Below the pieces are notes generated by a model that was given only the letters and a program-made list of their open reading frames with translations, was not told where the DNA came from and made no database searches. 64,000 nucleotides of DNA, taken from Budorcas taxicolor. Lineage: Eukaryota > Chordata > Mammalia > Artiodactyla > Bovidae. The position numbers and the translations under genes are program-made. The stretch is from NCBI RefSeq assembly GCF_023091745.1, contig NC_068926.1, forward strand, positions 70,182,001-70,246,000. The letters are read 5' to 3'. Of this stretch, positions 1 to 14,300 are shown one piece after another. Position 1 is the first letter of the stretch; each line of letters opens with the position of its first letter.

Positions 1-595
1 CATTAGTGTCTTGTAGTTTTCAAAGTAGAGACCTTTCACTTCTTTGGTTAAATTTATTCTTAAGTGGTTTGTTATTTTTGATGCTATTGTAAATGGGATT
101 AATTTACTTCTTTCTTTCTCAGATAATTTGTTGTTACTGTAGAGAAATGCTACTTATATTTTACATTAATTTTATATCCTATGGCTTTACTGAGTTCATT
201 GATTAGATCTAAAAGTTTTTTGGTTGAATCTTTAGGAGTTTCCATGTGTAAAATCATGTCATCTGCAAATAGAGACAGTTTTACTTCTTCCTTTCCAATG
301 CTGATGCCTTTTATTTCTTTTTCTTGCCCACTTGCTCTGGCTGGGACTTCCAGTACTATGTTGAGTAGGAGTGGTGAGGGTGGGCACGCTTGTCTTGTTG
401 CTGATCTCAGAGGAAAAGCTTTCAGCCTTCTCCATTGAGTGTGGTGCTAGATGTGGGCTCATGATATGTGGCATTTATCCTGTTGAGACGCTGATGATCT
501 TATGGTTTTCTTTTTGATTCTAGTAATGTGCTGTGTCACAGCGATTGAATTTGTGGTTGTTGGACCATCCTTGTAAGGAGAAGAGTTTTGTATTT
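1..595 (-). mobile_element. L1 LINE fragment, ORF2 reverse-transcriptase region
   Basis: Read on the - strand, 290-240 encodes LFADDMILHME, the L1 reverse-transcriptase active-site strand with both Asp. The preceding part reads QEKEIKGI-like residues. Single-base shifts break the frame, so it is dead. It continues left of the window. Confidence 0.8.
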
Positions 596-881
596 TCTGT
601 TTTTCTTCAAATTCTTTTTAGAGTGAGCAAGATCAGAGTCCTAACTTAAACCCAAGGACACAGTACTGTATGCATGTGAACTTACACACACAGAGGTAAC
701 CCTGTAACTCAGGTAACCATCATGTACCGGTCACGCTAATGATTAGAATAGACGTTTCCTCACCAACTCCCACTGCTGTATAATTTCCAGTTCTGTTTTC
801 TAAACCAGTAGAGTTGCTTTAATTTATATTGCTTGGGAGGAAGTATATGCCCAATATAGAACCTTAAGAAAACAGAAAAGA

Positions 882-1012
882 GGGACTTCTCTGACAGTCC
901 AGTGGTTAAGACTCCATATTCCCAATTGCAGGGGTCATGGGTTTGGCCCCTGGTCAGGGAACTAAGATCCTCCATGCTGCACAACACAGCCAAATAAAAA
1001 AAAGTTTAAATT
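882..1012 (+). mobile_element. tRNA-derived ruminant SINE (CHR/SINE2 type)
   Basis: It has the typical body: a CCAGTGGTTAAGACTCC-like A box, then GGTCAGGGAACTAAGATCC, and an A-rich tail. Confidence 0.65.
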
Positions 1013-1302
1013 AAAAAAGAAAATAGAAAACAAAGAAAACAAACTTTAAAAAATTATTTATTTTTTAGTGATAGAAGAAACTCTTAATCTGTGACATTTG
1101 TATTCCCAGGGATAAGTGAAAAAAGTAAAAATTGGGAATTCTATCACATACATATTTTCTATACCTTTTTTACAAGTAAAAACTTAATATGTCTCACACA
1201 TTGTATCTTTTCCAAATGGTATTCACTCATAATCATGTCTTTAGGCTCTCTGGGGTAGGGTTTCTGATTTATGGATATCGCAGATAAAGTCTAGACAGTG
1301 TT

Positions 1303-1604
1303 TTAATTAGGGGCTTCCCTGGTGGCTCAGTTGGTGAAGAATCTGCCTGCATTGTAGGAGACCTCAGTTTGATTCCTGGGTCAGGAGGATCTGCTGGAGA
1401 AGGGATAGACCACCCACTCCAATATTCTTGGGCTTCCCTTGTAGCTCAGCTGCTAAAGAATCTGCCTGCAATGCGGGAGAGGTGGGTTTCCCTGGAGAAG
1501 GGCAAGGCTACCCACTCCAGTATTCTGGCTAGGAGAATTCCATATAGTCCATGGGGTCACAAAGAGTCAGACGTGACTGAGCGATTTTCACTTTCACTTT
1601 CACA
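1303..1604 (+). mobile_element. Bov-tA SINE with target-site duplication
   Basis: It contains two head units (CTTCCCTGGTGGCTCAG ... and CTTCCCTTGTAGCTCAG ...) and the Bov-A body ending GACTGAGCGA. It is flanked by the 11-base repeat TAGACAGTGTT at 1292-1302 and 1605-1615. Confidence 0.85.
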
Positions 1605-1969
1605 TAGACAGTGTTGAATTGTTCTGATATGCTGGCAGAGTATGAAATCAAGTCTTAGGAAATGGGATAGTGAAGAGATGGAGGGACTGACAGTCCTGTG
1701 GATAATGTATGTACTGAGGAGGAAAAGACAAAGGAGGCCACTGACCATGTTCTAGTGCAAAGCAGAGCTGGTATTGTCCGTGGCATGGGTGAGTAAGAAA
1801 TGACTGTCGTTCCAAATGCTGCAGCTCTGTGGATGCTGAAGATGAAGTCACACTCAGGTAATTCATGCCTTTTTTCCCTTAGTGATAGCATAAGGTGCGG
1901 AGAACACTCTCCGTCAAGGAGGACAAATTTCACCGTGATTGTAGGAAATGCAGCTTTAGTTTAGGATAT

Positions 1970-2162
1970 GTTGCTATTTAGTCATTCTTTATGACCCCAT
2001 GGACTGTAGCCCTCCAGGCTCCTGTGTCCAAGGCATTTTCCAGGCAAGAATGCTGGAGTGGGTTGACATTTCCTTCTCTCGGGGATTGTCCCAACCAGGG
2101 ATTGAACCCATGTCTCCTGCTTGGCAGGCGGGTTCTTTACCGCCGAGCTACCAAGGCAGCCC
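1970..2162 (-). mobile_element. Bov-tA SINE
   Basis: A reverse-oriented copy from ATGACCCCATGGACTGTAG to GAGCTACCAAGGCAGCCC. It lies just upstream of the first SFI1 exon in the window and is bordered by TTAGGATATG copies. Confidence 0.8.
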
Positions 2163-2297
2163 AGCTTAGGATATGGATTGGCTTTTCTGTGTCAGAAGTG
2201 TTCTGTTAATTTTTCCTGTGTGCAGAACGGACTGGGTATGTCAGATTAAGAGTTGTTTTGTTTTAAAGAAGCACCGCTTGCTTTTGTGGCTCCTCAG

Positions 2298-2392
2298 ATA
2301 TTACTTGTACAGCCTGATGTTCCAGACCTGGAAGACCTACGTGTATCAGCAACGGGAGATGAGGAGCAAGTACCTGAGAGCCGAGAATCATG
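2298..2392 (+). CDS. SFI1: SFI1 exon 1 of window
   Basis: The acceptor is a pyrimidine-rich CTCCTCAG; the donor is G|GTGAGA. Two codon bases come from an exon before the window. It encodes a Tyr-rich stretch and the repeat core FQTWKTYV. An earlier AG at 2267-2268 would add 29 bases in the same frame, but the added residues do not resemble SFI1. Confidence 0.9.
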
Positions 2393-5300
2393 GTGAGAAG
2401 AGGAAGTACATGCTAAAGAAAATGCCTCCATTTACTTGTTTTTGCTCCCCCACCCCTTTATTAAGACTTTATTGGGAGTTCCCTGGAGAAGGCAATGGCA
2501 CCCCACTCCAGTACTCTTGCCTGGAAAATCCCATGGACAGAGGAGCCTGGAAGGCTGCAGTCCATGGGGTTGCTGAGGGTTGGACATGACTGAGTGACTT
2601 CACTTTCACTTTTCACTTTCATACATTGGAGAGGGAAATGGCAACCCACTCCAGTGCTCTTGCCTGGAGAATCCCAGGGACGGGAGAGTCGGACACGACT
2701 GAAGCGACTTAGTAGTGGTCATAGTGGGAGTTCCCTGGTGGTCTCATGGTTAGGATTTGGCGTTTTGTCTGCCATGGTCTGGGTTCAGTCCCTGGGTCGG
2801 GAACTTGAGGTGCTGAATAGAGGTGGTGAGTGGAGTCATCCTTGCTGTACACTTGGTTAGCAGAAACGCTTTTGAGTTCCTCACCATTGAGTATGGTATA
2901 GGCTTCTTGTAGATATTTGTTATCAAGTTGAGTAAGATCCCTCCCTTTTCCTAGTTTACTAAGAGCCCAGAGTTACTTTCAGAAGGAAAGTTTTCTGTGA
3001 AGGACAAGTACATTGTCTTTGGGAGAGAATCACTGAGTCAAAGGGAAGAGTTGTTTGACTCCGCTTCCTGTGCCCGTGTGATTTCTCAGCAGGAGCTCCT
3101 GTGATCATGTCCCCATGGTTTGTCTCCATGCAACATGGTTTGGGCACTTACGACTCAGGTCAGCATGATTTGTGTGAACAAATCAGCAGGTTCCCACCCT
3201 GCTGGTGCAGCGTGCTGGCCGTGTTTCTCCCACAGCACTTGGGGCTGCTGTCTGTCTTGCCACCGTGTGTCAGGTCACACTGCTGGCTTCTGGCCTTCTC
3301 GGTCCAGGTTGGCCCTTAGTGATCTTGTGACAGTTCAGCTCTGGTTGTTATCTAGTTCCTCTGTGAGTTGAACTCAGAAACCCGTATGGGTAAATCTAAG
3401 GGAAAAAGGCATATTGAATGATAATGTAACCTCCTGCTATTTCTCATAACCATGAACACCCTGTAGGCCCCTCAAACTCAGCAGGTCCCTTGGACGCCTT
3501 GTCCACTGCACCCTGCGTAGACCTGCTCTTCCCATAGCTAAGAGAGAAGCCTCAGGAATGGCTTCCCCATGCCCGCGGCCTTCAGCTGTCTTCTCCCACA
3601 GCACATCTCCCTGAGCGGTCACTTGCATTCTTCTTTGTCACTGCCTGGCAGTAAATGTTCTATAAGGCCCTCTTCTTTCATCTCTTTTCATTTAATTTCT
3701 CCTTTTCATAGATAATCTCATCTCAGTTCAGTCGCTCGGTCGTGTCCGATTCTTTGCGACCCCATGAACCACAGCACGCCAGGCCTCCCTGTTTGCAAAT
3801 GTACCTCTAAAGGAGGCGCCAGTTTGCAGGTGAGGAACTTGTGTGGGGTTACTTAGCCAAGTGACAAGGACAGTACTCAGGCCCAGCTTGTCTGTCTTAG
3901 CAGCCTGTACTCTAAAACCACGGTGCCATGCTAGTCCTTCTTGCCTGAGATGTGCTGATTCTGGAAGGCTGGGGTGGGCCCTCAGAAAACTATGAAGTGA
4001 AAGTCGCTCAGTCGTGTCCGCCTCTTTGCAACACCACGGACCTGTTGCCCACCAGGCTCACCTGGTCCATGGAATTATCCAGGCAAGAATGCTGGAGTGG
4101 TTTGCCATTCCCATCTCCAGGGGATCTTCCTGACCCAGGGATCGAACCCGGGTCTTCTGCTTTGCAGGCAGATTCTTTATCTTCTGAGCCACCAGGGAAG
4201 CCCAAGGAAGCGACATATTAAATTCTTTTTCATCTTTTGATGTGATTTGTCAACAACTATGAAATACAAAGTAGAGCTGTAGTCCTCCTTGTCCACATTT
4301 TAGAGAATGTGCTGAAAATGTTTTACATATTTTTATTTTCTCCTTTGTGTTCTACAAAAAAAAAAACTTCTCCAGTAATGACTCTCACAATGAAAATGGA
4401 ATTTACTATAAAGGGAGGCCTGTCCTTTGTACCTCCTCTACGTAGTAAATTCTCTTTGCTCTGGGATCATTACTGGCCCTTTTTATTTTCTCTCACAAAT
4501 AAATACAGATAGTATCCTTTCCTTTTCATCTTGCCTGTTCTACTTTACAAATATTGTTTCAAACAGCAAATTTTATATTATGACTTCCTTTTTAACCTTA
4601 TATTGCTAAGTAGCTTCAGTTGTGTCTGACTCTTTGCGACCCCATGGACTGTTAGCCCACCAGGCTCCTCTATCCTCGGGGATACTCTAGGCAAGAATAC
4701 TGGAGTGGGGTGCCATTTCCTACTCCATTAACCTTATATTAATGGAAATTTTAAAAATCTACAAAATGGAAAGATAGAATAATGAACTTGTGTGTACCCA
4801 CCACCCAGCTTCCAATTATCAGCTCACTAGTCTTGTTACGTCCATATCCCCATTCACTTCCCTGCTTCCTTTGTTATTTCATGTGTAGATATTGAAGAGT
4901 ATATAACTCTACAAAAAATAAGGACTTTTAGAGATATCTGAACAGCGCAGCGCATTGGTTTTCCTTTAAATGTTTTGTAAATGTCATCACTTGCATAACT
5001 GTTCCTTGCATCTTGCATCTTTATTAACTTTGTGGAGCTTCATAACTTTTCCAGCAGAGGGCACTGGAAGACTGGAGGAATTTAGATACTCAGAGGAGGG
5101 ACCCGTCTGAGAGCCTCTGAGCTTTTTTTGTCTTAAGCCAGAGTAATTCATCTCTCCTAACCCCTTCTTGGAACTCTTTTTGGTGCATCTAGATGCAAAG
5201 CAAAAGATGCGACAGGCCTGGAAGTCCTGGTTGATCTACGTGGTTTTCCGTAGGACTAAACTTCAGATGCAGACCACTGCCCTGGAGTTCAGGCAGCGGA

Positions 5301-8300
5301 GTATTCTGTGGTGAGTGTGCTGCGTGGCCCTACAGATCAGCAGCATTCGTTTTTACCTCCTCATTGCTTTATGCTGCTGGAAAGCCAGCATAAAAACCCA
5401 CCTTAAAACAACATTTTGAATATAATTGATATGTAGTAAGTATTTATTGGTACGTTGTTCAGCATTAAGATCAGGTTTTCACAAAATCATAAGTAACACT
5501 AATTGAATATTTACTGTTAAGCCTTGTGTTAAGTTTCTGAGTATGTTAATTTTTTAATGAAAAGTGTCCCACTTACTTCTTACCATAAGCTGTAAGATAA
5601 ATACTGATATTGCACAGATTAAGATACATGAGCTCAGGCAAGTTACTCAAGCTTTCTACTGTGTGTGAGTCATAATTAGCAAAACTAGGGTTCACCCATC
5701 CATCTTTCTGATGTCGCAGCTCACACTTTTTCCTGCTGCCCTGCACTGCATCTCAGCAGCACCGTCCTCCATTGGAGAGACCACCTGAGTCAGTCCACTT
5801 TGAAAGCCAGAAGTGTGTAGCAGTGAGCTGCTTTATACTGGTACTGATGCCTCTGTGCACTGTTCCCAGCGGTCCTCTGGTGTCCCAAATGGCAGCGCAC
5901 TGAAAGCTCAGTTCCTGGCCAGGAGAGCGGGGCCCTCGGTGTAGCGTGGGTAAGAGCAGAAGCCTTGCAGCTAGACTTCTCACAAGTACTGGGTCTTTTC
6001 ACTTCTCCAGGCCTCACTTTCCTCACACCGTGAGCTGTCTTTTTCAGGTTGTCATGGGAAATACATAAGGTAGTACTTGTGAAGTATTTAGGCTAGTGTA
6101 CAGACCATCAGTGGACATAAAGAAGTTATTTAAAATGTTTGTTATTTAAACTTTATTCAGCAGATATTTGTAAATGCTTAGTAAGTATGTAGTTTCTCTA
6201 GAGTCTATGGGAGATATTTCTACATAATTTTATTTATTCAGTGTCTGTTACGGGCTTAAAATGTTTCTGACTGAGTCCTGAGGGACTCAGGGAATTTATC
6301 ATTTCCATTCAGGGAAATTATATTTACATTACAATTTGCATTCAGGGAATTTGTAATTTCTCTAAGTGCTTAAAAAATAAGTAGTAATGCCAGATAGGTT
6401 GAGATTTTGAAGAGATACAGCTAAGCATGGCTTAAGTTAGGAGGAAGGAGATACTGGTGAGTTAGAGTGACCAGGGTAAAAACAGAAGTTGAAAGCGCTC
6501 TTTTCCACATTACTGCTCTTCTGAACAAATCAGAGAATAAGTAGGAAGGAACCCAAGGCTAGAATGAAACCTGGCAAGGACAGGAGGAAGGGAAGGGATC
6601 CATCAAGACTGGAAGTCTAAAAGCCATTATTGGGTGACTTCCCTGGGGGTCCAGTGGTTAAAACTCTGCCCTTCCACTGCTTAGGGGCGTGGGTTCAATC
6701 CCTGGTCAGGGAACTAAGATCCCACATGCTGCATGGAGTGGCTATAAATAAATACTAGTAGTTTTGCAGTTTATTCTGTGGAATCTCCTGAAGTAGTTGG
6801 CAGCGATTTTTTTTTTTTTTTTTAAACCCACATTGGCCAAACAGAGCGCATCTGAAGTGTCTCAGGCCGGGTCTGACCCTGTGTGCTAAGTCACCTTGGT
6901 TGTGTCTGACTCTGTGAGACTCCACAGACTGTAGCCCCCCAGGCTCCTCTGTCCGTGGGATTCTCCAGGCAAGAATACTGGCGTGGTTTGCCGTGCCCTC
7001 CCCCAGGGGGCCTGACCTTAGGGACCGTCAGTTTTCAACCCTTAGCTGGCAGTGCTAGAGCCGTTCCTTAATTGCTTTTTCTGGCAGCAGATCTAATGGT
7101 GTTGGTCTTAGGGAGAGGGACCTGAGCCGGGGGTCTGAGGCCCAGCCCTCCCTGCCCTGCCCTTCTGCTGACCGTGCTCTGACTGGTCCTGTCTTTGATT
7201 TGCTCTCCGGCAGGGTGTGGTGGAGTGTGTGGAGACGGCGACTGGGCCGGGTCCTCCTAGGCCGAGCCCTCCAGGCCACAGCCGTGAAGCACTGGGCCCA
7301 GAGCCTCCAGCTGCAGGTGAGTCCGCAGGCTCAGGCTTTGGGGTCCTCTGTGCGTGTCGTCAGGCCCCCACGCACAGAAGACGCGCCCGACTTCTGGTGT
7401 CGGGCTGCTGCCTCTGCTGGGCCCTTCGTGTAGCTCCAGGGGCGGGAGGGGGTGGGAGGCACAAGCAGCGTGGAAGGCTGGACTCTTCAATGGAGAGACT
7501 GCGGGAAGGAATACACTAGATGTGATTTTTTGTCGTTAATTTGTTTCGGGCTGCCCCGGGTCTTCGTTGCTCTGCGCGGGCTTTCTCTAGTTGTGGTGAG
7601 CGAGGGCTGCTCTCTAGTTTCGGTGTGGCGGCTTCTGTTGTTGCAGAGCACAGCTCTAGAGTGTGGGGGCTTCAGTGTTTGTGGTGCACAAGCTTCGTCT
7701 CCCTGCGGCATGTGGAATCTTCCCAGACCACAGAGCAAACCTGGGTCCCCGGCGTTGGCAGGATTCTCTACCATGGGACCACCAGGGAAGCATGCCCCCC
7801 GCCAGTAACTTTCTATTAGACAACATTTTGCGTCATCTCTGCAAGTGTATGCAATATGTGGAGATCGTGTGCGAACAGTGTAGGTCAGGGGTCAGCCCAC
7901 TCGGCCATGGATCAGGTTTGGCCAGCTGCCTGTTATAAAGTTTTAACTGGGATGCAGTTACACCTGTCCATTTATGTATTGTCTAAGCTGCTGTCAGGCT
8001 ACAACGACAGAATTGAGTCGTTGCAACAGAGACCACATGGTCTGCAAAGCCTAAAATAGTTATTATCTCACCCTTTAAGAGAAAAATTTGTTGACCTCTG
8101 AATTCACAAGGTCTTCTGAAGCAATGGACAGAGGAGCCTGGCAGGCTACAGTCCATTGGGTCACAAAGAGTTGGACACGACTGAGCGACTTCACTTCACT
8201 TCACTTCTGAAGCAATAGGAAGGAAGTAGACTTAGTTGTTACCAGTGATAATGTGGTAACAAGAATGGTAGGAGCAGTAATGGTGTTTTTGTGGTCTTAC

Positions 8301-11300
8301 CGTCCTGCTGCTGCTGCTAAGTCGCTTCAGTCATGTCCGACTCTATGCAGTCCCAGAGACGGCAGCCCCCCAGGCTCCCCCGTCCCTGGGATTCTCCAGG
8401 CAAGAACACTGGAGTGGGTTGCCGTTTCCTTCTCCAAGATGCTGGACTAAGGCCCTTACATGTGTTATCGCAATTTTCAAAATTATTTTTAAAAGCCCAT
8501 ATTATTATTACTTTGCTAACAGAGGTCCATCTAGTCAAAGCTATGGTTTTCCCAGTGGTCATGTGTGGATGTGAGAGTTGGACTACAAAGAAAGCTGAGT
8601 GCCAAAGAATTGATGCTTTTGAACTGTGGTGTTAGAGAAGACTCTTAAGAGTCCCTTGGACTGCAAGGAGATCAAGCCGGTCCTAAAGGAAATCAGTCCT
8701 GAATATTCATTGAAGAACTGATGCTGAAGCTCCAATACTTTGCCACCTGATGTGAAGAACTGACTCCTTGGTAAAGACCTTGATGCTGGAAAAGATTGAG
8801 GGCAGGAGGAGAAGGGGACGACAGAGGATGAGATGGTGGGATGGCATCACCAACTCAATGGACATGGGTTTGAGCAAACTCTAGGAGTTGGTGATGGACA
8901 GGGAAGGCTGGGGTGCTGTAGCCCATGGGGTCGCAAAGAGTCGGACACGACTGAGTGACTGAACTGAACCGATTATTACAGGTTAAATAACTCCGATACC
9001 TGGCCCTCACCTTTGTCGTGCACCTGGCAAAGGTCAGGGGCAGCATTTGAACCCAAGCAGCCTGAAAAGTGCAGGGTCGTCCCTTGACCATCCTGCTGTC
9101 TTATCCTTGTGGACTGGTGCTCTCGGGAGGGTGAGGGATCCAGGTGAAAAAACAGAAGCGCAGGAATGGAATGAGGCTGGTTTTCCGCCACTGAGGGACT
9201 CGGGCTGTGTGAGTGCTTGTCCCTCTCAGCCAGCACTTTGAGAGCCTGCAGACTCGTTCTGCTGCTGCCACTGTTGCTCAGCACGCGTTTAGAATTCCTG
9301 TTTGGCTTTTGCCCTCAGAGCTTCCAACAGCGGCTTTGAATGACTGTCTTCAGTGATAGGTTTTCATGATTTGAGGTTGGATTTAACTAATAAGACAAAA
9401 GTCATTCAGAATCAAATCCAGTGAAAAACATGAGCAATAAGAAAGCGCTGCTATGGACCAAAAGCTTTGTGAGACTCTTAAGACAAATTTTATGCTGCAG
9501 ATTATAAATAAAATCCTTGTGTCTGGTAAGTACTGTATGATTTACCAGGAACCTTAAGTCATTCCTCTCAATCCTCACATCTCTGAACTAGTCAGGACAG
9601 ACATCATGACATATGAAATTATAAAAAATGAAGTTTAAGCATAAAAACATGAACTATGAAACACTTGTTAAGAATGTTAACAAGAATCTTCCCTGGTGGT
9701 CTAATGGTTAAGATTTCACTTTTCAGTGCAGGTCCAATCCCTGGTCCAGGAGATAAGATCCCTCAGGCCTCACAGTCAAAAATCCAAAACATAAAACCAA
9801 AGCAATATTATAATAAGTCAGAGAAGACTGTAAAAATGGCCCACAACAGAAGAATTAAAAAAAAACTTTAACAGATATCCACATCTCCAACATACAAAAT
9901 TAAAAGCTGTCAGCATTTTTCCATCCTTGCCCCAGAATTTGATGTAATTTAATGTAGTTAAATTCACATTTCAAGCCCTATCCATCCTTCCTTCTGCCAC
10001 CTTTCCTTCTTAGAGATAACTCCACCCTGATGTTGGAATCCTTATTCTCTTACATTCTTTTCCACTTGTAAAAGTGTATGTATACATGTACATCGAGAAT
10101 AAATGTTCTGGCTTTGTGTTGTTAGGAAATTTATGAATGGCATCATGCTTCACTTTGCAGCTTGCTGCTTTTTGTTTTTAATGCTGCAGTGTATCTTTGA
10201 GGTTTATTCATGTTGGTATAGAGATCTGTTAACCGCGTACATTCAGCCATTTTGCTGAGTAAGACTCAGTTGATCTGCTCACTGCTGCTAAACTGTTATT
10301 TCTTCCTGATTACCTGTTTTTTTTTTTTTTTTTAAGATTACAAAGTGTTGCAGAAAGCATTCTTTTTTAAATTAGCTTACTTTTGGTTGAGCTGGGTCTT
10401 TGTTGCTGCCGCAGGCTTCTCTAGCTGTGAGCCGGGGCCGTTCTCTCTGAGAGTCTCCATGCGTGTGCTTCTGATTGCGGTGGTTTCTCTTGCTGCGGAC
10501 CACAGGCTCCAGGGTGCGTGGGCTTCAGTAATCGCAGCGTATCGGCTCAGTAGTTGTAGCTTGCGGGTTTAGTTGCTGTGTGGCATGTGGGATCTTCCTG
10601 GACCAAGGGTCGAACCTGTATCTCCTGCATTAGCAGGCAGATTCTTTACCATTGAGCCACCAGGGAAGCCGCCTCGGAGAGCATTCTTAAACACACATCC
10701 CTATATGACAGTCTGAGGGTTTCTCGTTCCTGGAAGTGAAGCTGTTGGGTCTTTGGGTATCATCTCATCATCCTTATCCAACATTACCCGTTTGCTCTCC
10801 ACTGCTGTGCCAGTTTACATGCTAAAATTGTTGTTCTGGTTTCTTTGGGACTCATCAGCACTTTGCATTGCCAGACTGGGTCATTTTCACCAATGTGATA
10901 TGTGTGAGGTGGTTCTTCATTGTTGCTTTAGTTTATGTTTCACGGATTCCTAGCGAACCCCAGTATCTTTTCTGATGCCTGATTGTCATTGGGTTTGTGG
11001 TTTTGAGCTTGTTACCGTCCCTCACTCCTTTTTTCTGTTGGGTTATTTAGCTTTTTCTGCTCCGTGCACATGGTCATAGATTCGGCTTACTAATCTTTTG
11101 AACTATTAGGTACACTAACTATTAGGTTTTATAGCTTGTTTACTTTTTTATTTCTTCGCTTTATTTATGGTGCCTTTTTGTTCATACAAGTGTTTTCTTA
11201 AATTATGTATGTATTTTACTGTGATGCGGGTTCGTGACTGAGTGGGCTCTTCTTCAGTTATGGTGCAAGGGCTTCTCATTGTGGCACAGGCTCGGCAGTC

Positions 11301-14300
11301 ACGGTGCACGGGCTTAGTTGCTCCATGGCACAGGGATCCTCCTGGATCCGGGATCAAACCTGCGTCTCCTGCAGGTGGATTCTTTACCACGGACCCCCTA
11401 GGGGAGACCCCCACACAAGCGCTGTTAATTTCACTGTAGCCTAACTTACATTTTTGTAAGTTGTTTGAGACAGGATCTTAGTTTGTCATTTTCCTTATGG
11501 GTAATTAATTTCCGCAACACTCTTTACTGAGTAGTTCATCTTTTATCTTTTTTATACTGATCATTAGTCCACTTCCATTTGGGGCAAGGTCCCATTTGTT
11601 CAAGGGTCTGTTCTGGGCTCTCTGGTCCATTGGTGTAGCTGTCTATCTCTAAGCCAGTATCACACTATTTTAATTATGATCTAACGAAGCAGGTAAGAAA
11701 GAACAAAGGTTCTCTCATCAGAATACCTGGGTGGAAATTCTGCTGCCGTCACCTGTTAGCTTCCTGCCCTTTTAAAATGAGTTATCTAATCTCCTTGTAC
11801 CTTACATTACTTATTTGTAAGTAAGTAATAGTGTTGGCTTCCCAGCCCAGTGGTAAAGAATCTGCCTGCCCGTGCAGGAGATATAGGTTCAAACCCTGTG
11901 TCAGGAAGATCCCCTGGAGAGGAAATGGCAACCCACTCCAGTATCCTTGCCTGGAGAATCCCATGGACAGAGGAGCCTGGTGGGCTACAGTCCATGGGGT
12001 TGAAAAGAGTTGGACATTATTGAACGACTGATCATGCATGCAAATAATAATGGTACGACCTCACAGGGCTGTTGAGGATTAAGTGTGATGAGGCATGTAA
12101 TACGGTTAGAATGATGCTTGGAATATGGAATCCTCAGTAAATGCTGTTTGTTACCACTACTGATCTTGCTGTATAGCTCTTAAGTCTTCATATGTGGAAA
12201 GAGATCTTCTTTACTCTTGTTCTTTTTCAAAATTGCCATGGCAGTTCTTCCTTACTCTTTAATTTCAGTATCAACTCATCAAGTTCCACAACAAAGCCTG
12301 CTTGGACTTTTATCGCAATACACTGACTTTTCATACTAGATTGGAGAAAGTTGTTTAAGATAGTCTCCCCACCTGTGAACTTGATGTAGCTCATGATATA
12401 TTGATAAGTGTGAGAGGGAGAGTAGGAAAGGTTAGGTGTAACAAGGCAGGCCGAGTAAGGCTGTGCCTGCAAAGGCTTTGCAGGCTCTTTTTTCCAGGGG
12501 GAGGGGCAAGCTCCTGGCTTGGTGTAGAGAAGAGATATGATCACACTTCCCTCTTAACAGGCTCTGTTTGGTTCATTGAGTGCTGCCTTTTGGGGAAGAA
12601 AGGGAAGAGAGAGTGTGTGTTTTCTTATATTTTCAAGAAGAAATAATGGAAGTATAAACCAAAAACGGAAGAGTTGTTACCTATGAGGGAAGGGAGGGAA
12701 CATATAGGAACAAAATGTCAATGAATTTGCTTTGTTACACAGTTTTATGTTTGCAACGATGTATTTTATATAATTAAAAAAGGAAAGTAAATCAAGAAGT
12801 AAAAGAACCAGGCCCTAGGATTTTAGAGCACACTGAAAACAAATATATCAAGTTTGTAGCAAGGACTACAAAGAGAAAAGAATTAAAATATGATACTTTG
12901 ACTCTTCATTCCTAGCTGGGAGTATTCTAAGGACACAGAGAGCTAAGAGCTCTAAGGTTGCTTTCAGTGGTCTTATTGTTAGTAGCAGGTTTGGATTGTT
13001 GCGTTGAACTATTAAGGCTACTTTGTAAGCTAAAGCAAATAACCATGGCGGTGTCATTAAGAAGCAGATTTTCAGTATAAAAGGAAAGGTCACAGGTATA
13101 AAATCAAAGAAACAAAAGCCCTGTAATCTGAAATTAGAAATACCAGTATCAGTATGGACCCATGATTTTTTTTTAACCTGAATTAGTGAAATTCTAACTA
13201 TTGACTGAGAACACTTAGAGGCAGTGCAGTACTACAGCAGTTCGCATCCCCAGTGCCTGAGCTGTGGTCTCCTATTTCCTTTTATTTGCCACTGAAAGGA
13301 ACTGAGGCGTTTTTTTGGGAAATGACTGACTCCAGAAATAGAGCAAGAACTAGACATCGGAAGCCTGCGTCCCGGGAGATGGTGTGCAGGGCTGTGAAGA
13401 AGTGAAGAGCTTGACGGGCGTGTGTCAGCAGGCCTCCTGCAGGCCTAAGACAACAATTTGAGCATCAAAAGGCATAACGACTAGTGGATCGAAACATACA
13501 AAGTATATAAAAATTCTTACATTCATTAGAGGAAAAAAAGAGCTGATTGGTCACGATTTTGGGTTGTTAGAGCCTTCATTCTATTCTTTGGAAATTAATG
13601 AAGACCAAAGTCGAGCGTTTATCCTGCCTTTCCTGTATAGACTAATCTCTGAGAAATGAGAGGGTTAATGAGAGAATAAGGCTTTAAAAAAAAAAAAATA
13701 GAATTCCAGTTAATAAAACAAATGCAGGAGTATTAGAATTAGAATATTGCTGTTTTTCCTCCCAGTGAGAAAATGGATCTGGGCAGTAGTCACCCAGTGG
13801 AAAGATAATAGAGAAATATGAGGGAGGGGTCAGACTGATGCCATCTGAAGACACTGGACAGTCTTGGCACCAAACAGTCGCTAAAGCTATGGCAGCCTTC
13901 CATGCTGTGACATAACAGGAAGGAATCCACAGCACTTGAAACATGTCCCTGATTGAAATTTGAACATGACTCCAGCCAAGCCTAACGTGAATCTTACTAT
14001 CAGTTTGTGGGAAACACAGGAATCGGAGGGACAATTTAAAGACACCAGGAGGAGACAGTTGGCCAAATCTAAGACGTGAAACAGTTTATAGGGTACGTGA
14101 CCTGGTTTCTCCTTTACAGGTTAGTAGCACGGAGAGAAAAAGGCAGAGAGGGAAATTGTCATAAAAATGGGGAGATTTAGGTACTTCTCTGGTGGTCCAG
14201 TGGCTAAGACTCCAAGCTCCCAATTCAGGGACTCGATACCTGGTCAGGGAACTAGATCCTGCATGCTGCAATAAAGATTTTAAGGTTGGTGCAGCAGTAA

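Noticed and set aside
2173..2589. 138-codon + frame as a single exon
   Set aside because: Only 2298-2392 is exon; the rest reads through the donor into a BOV-A2 SINE.
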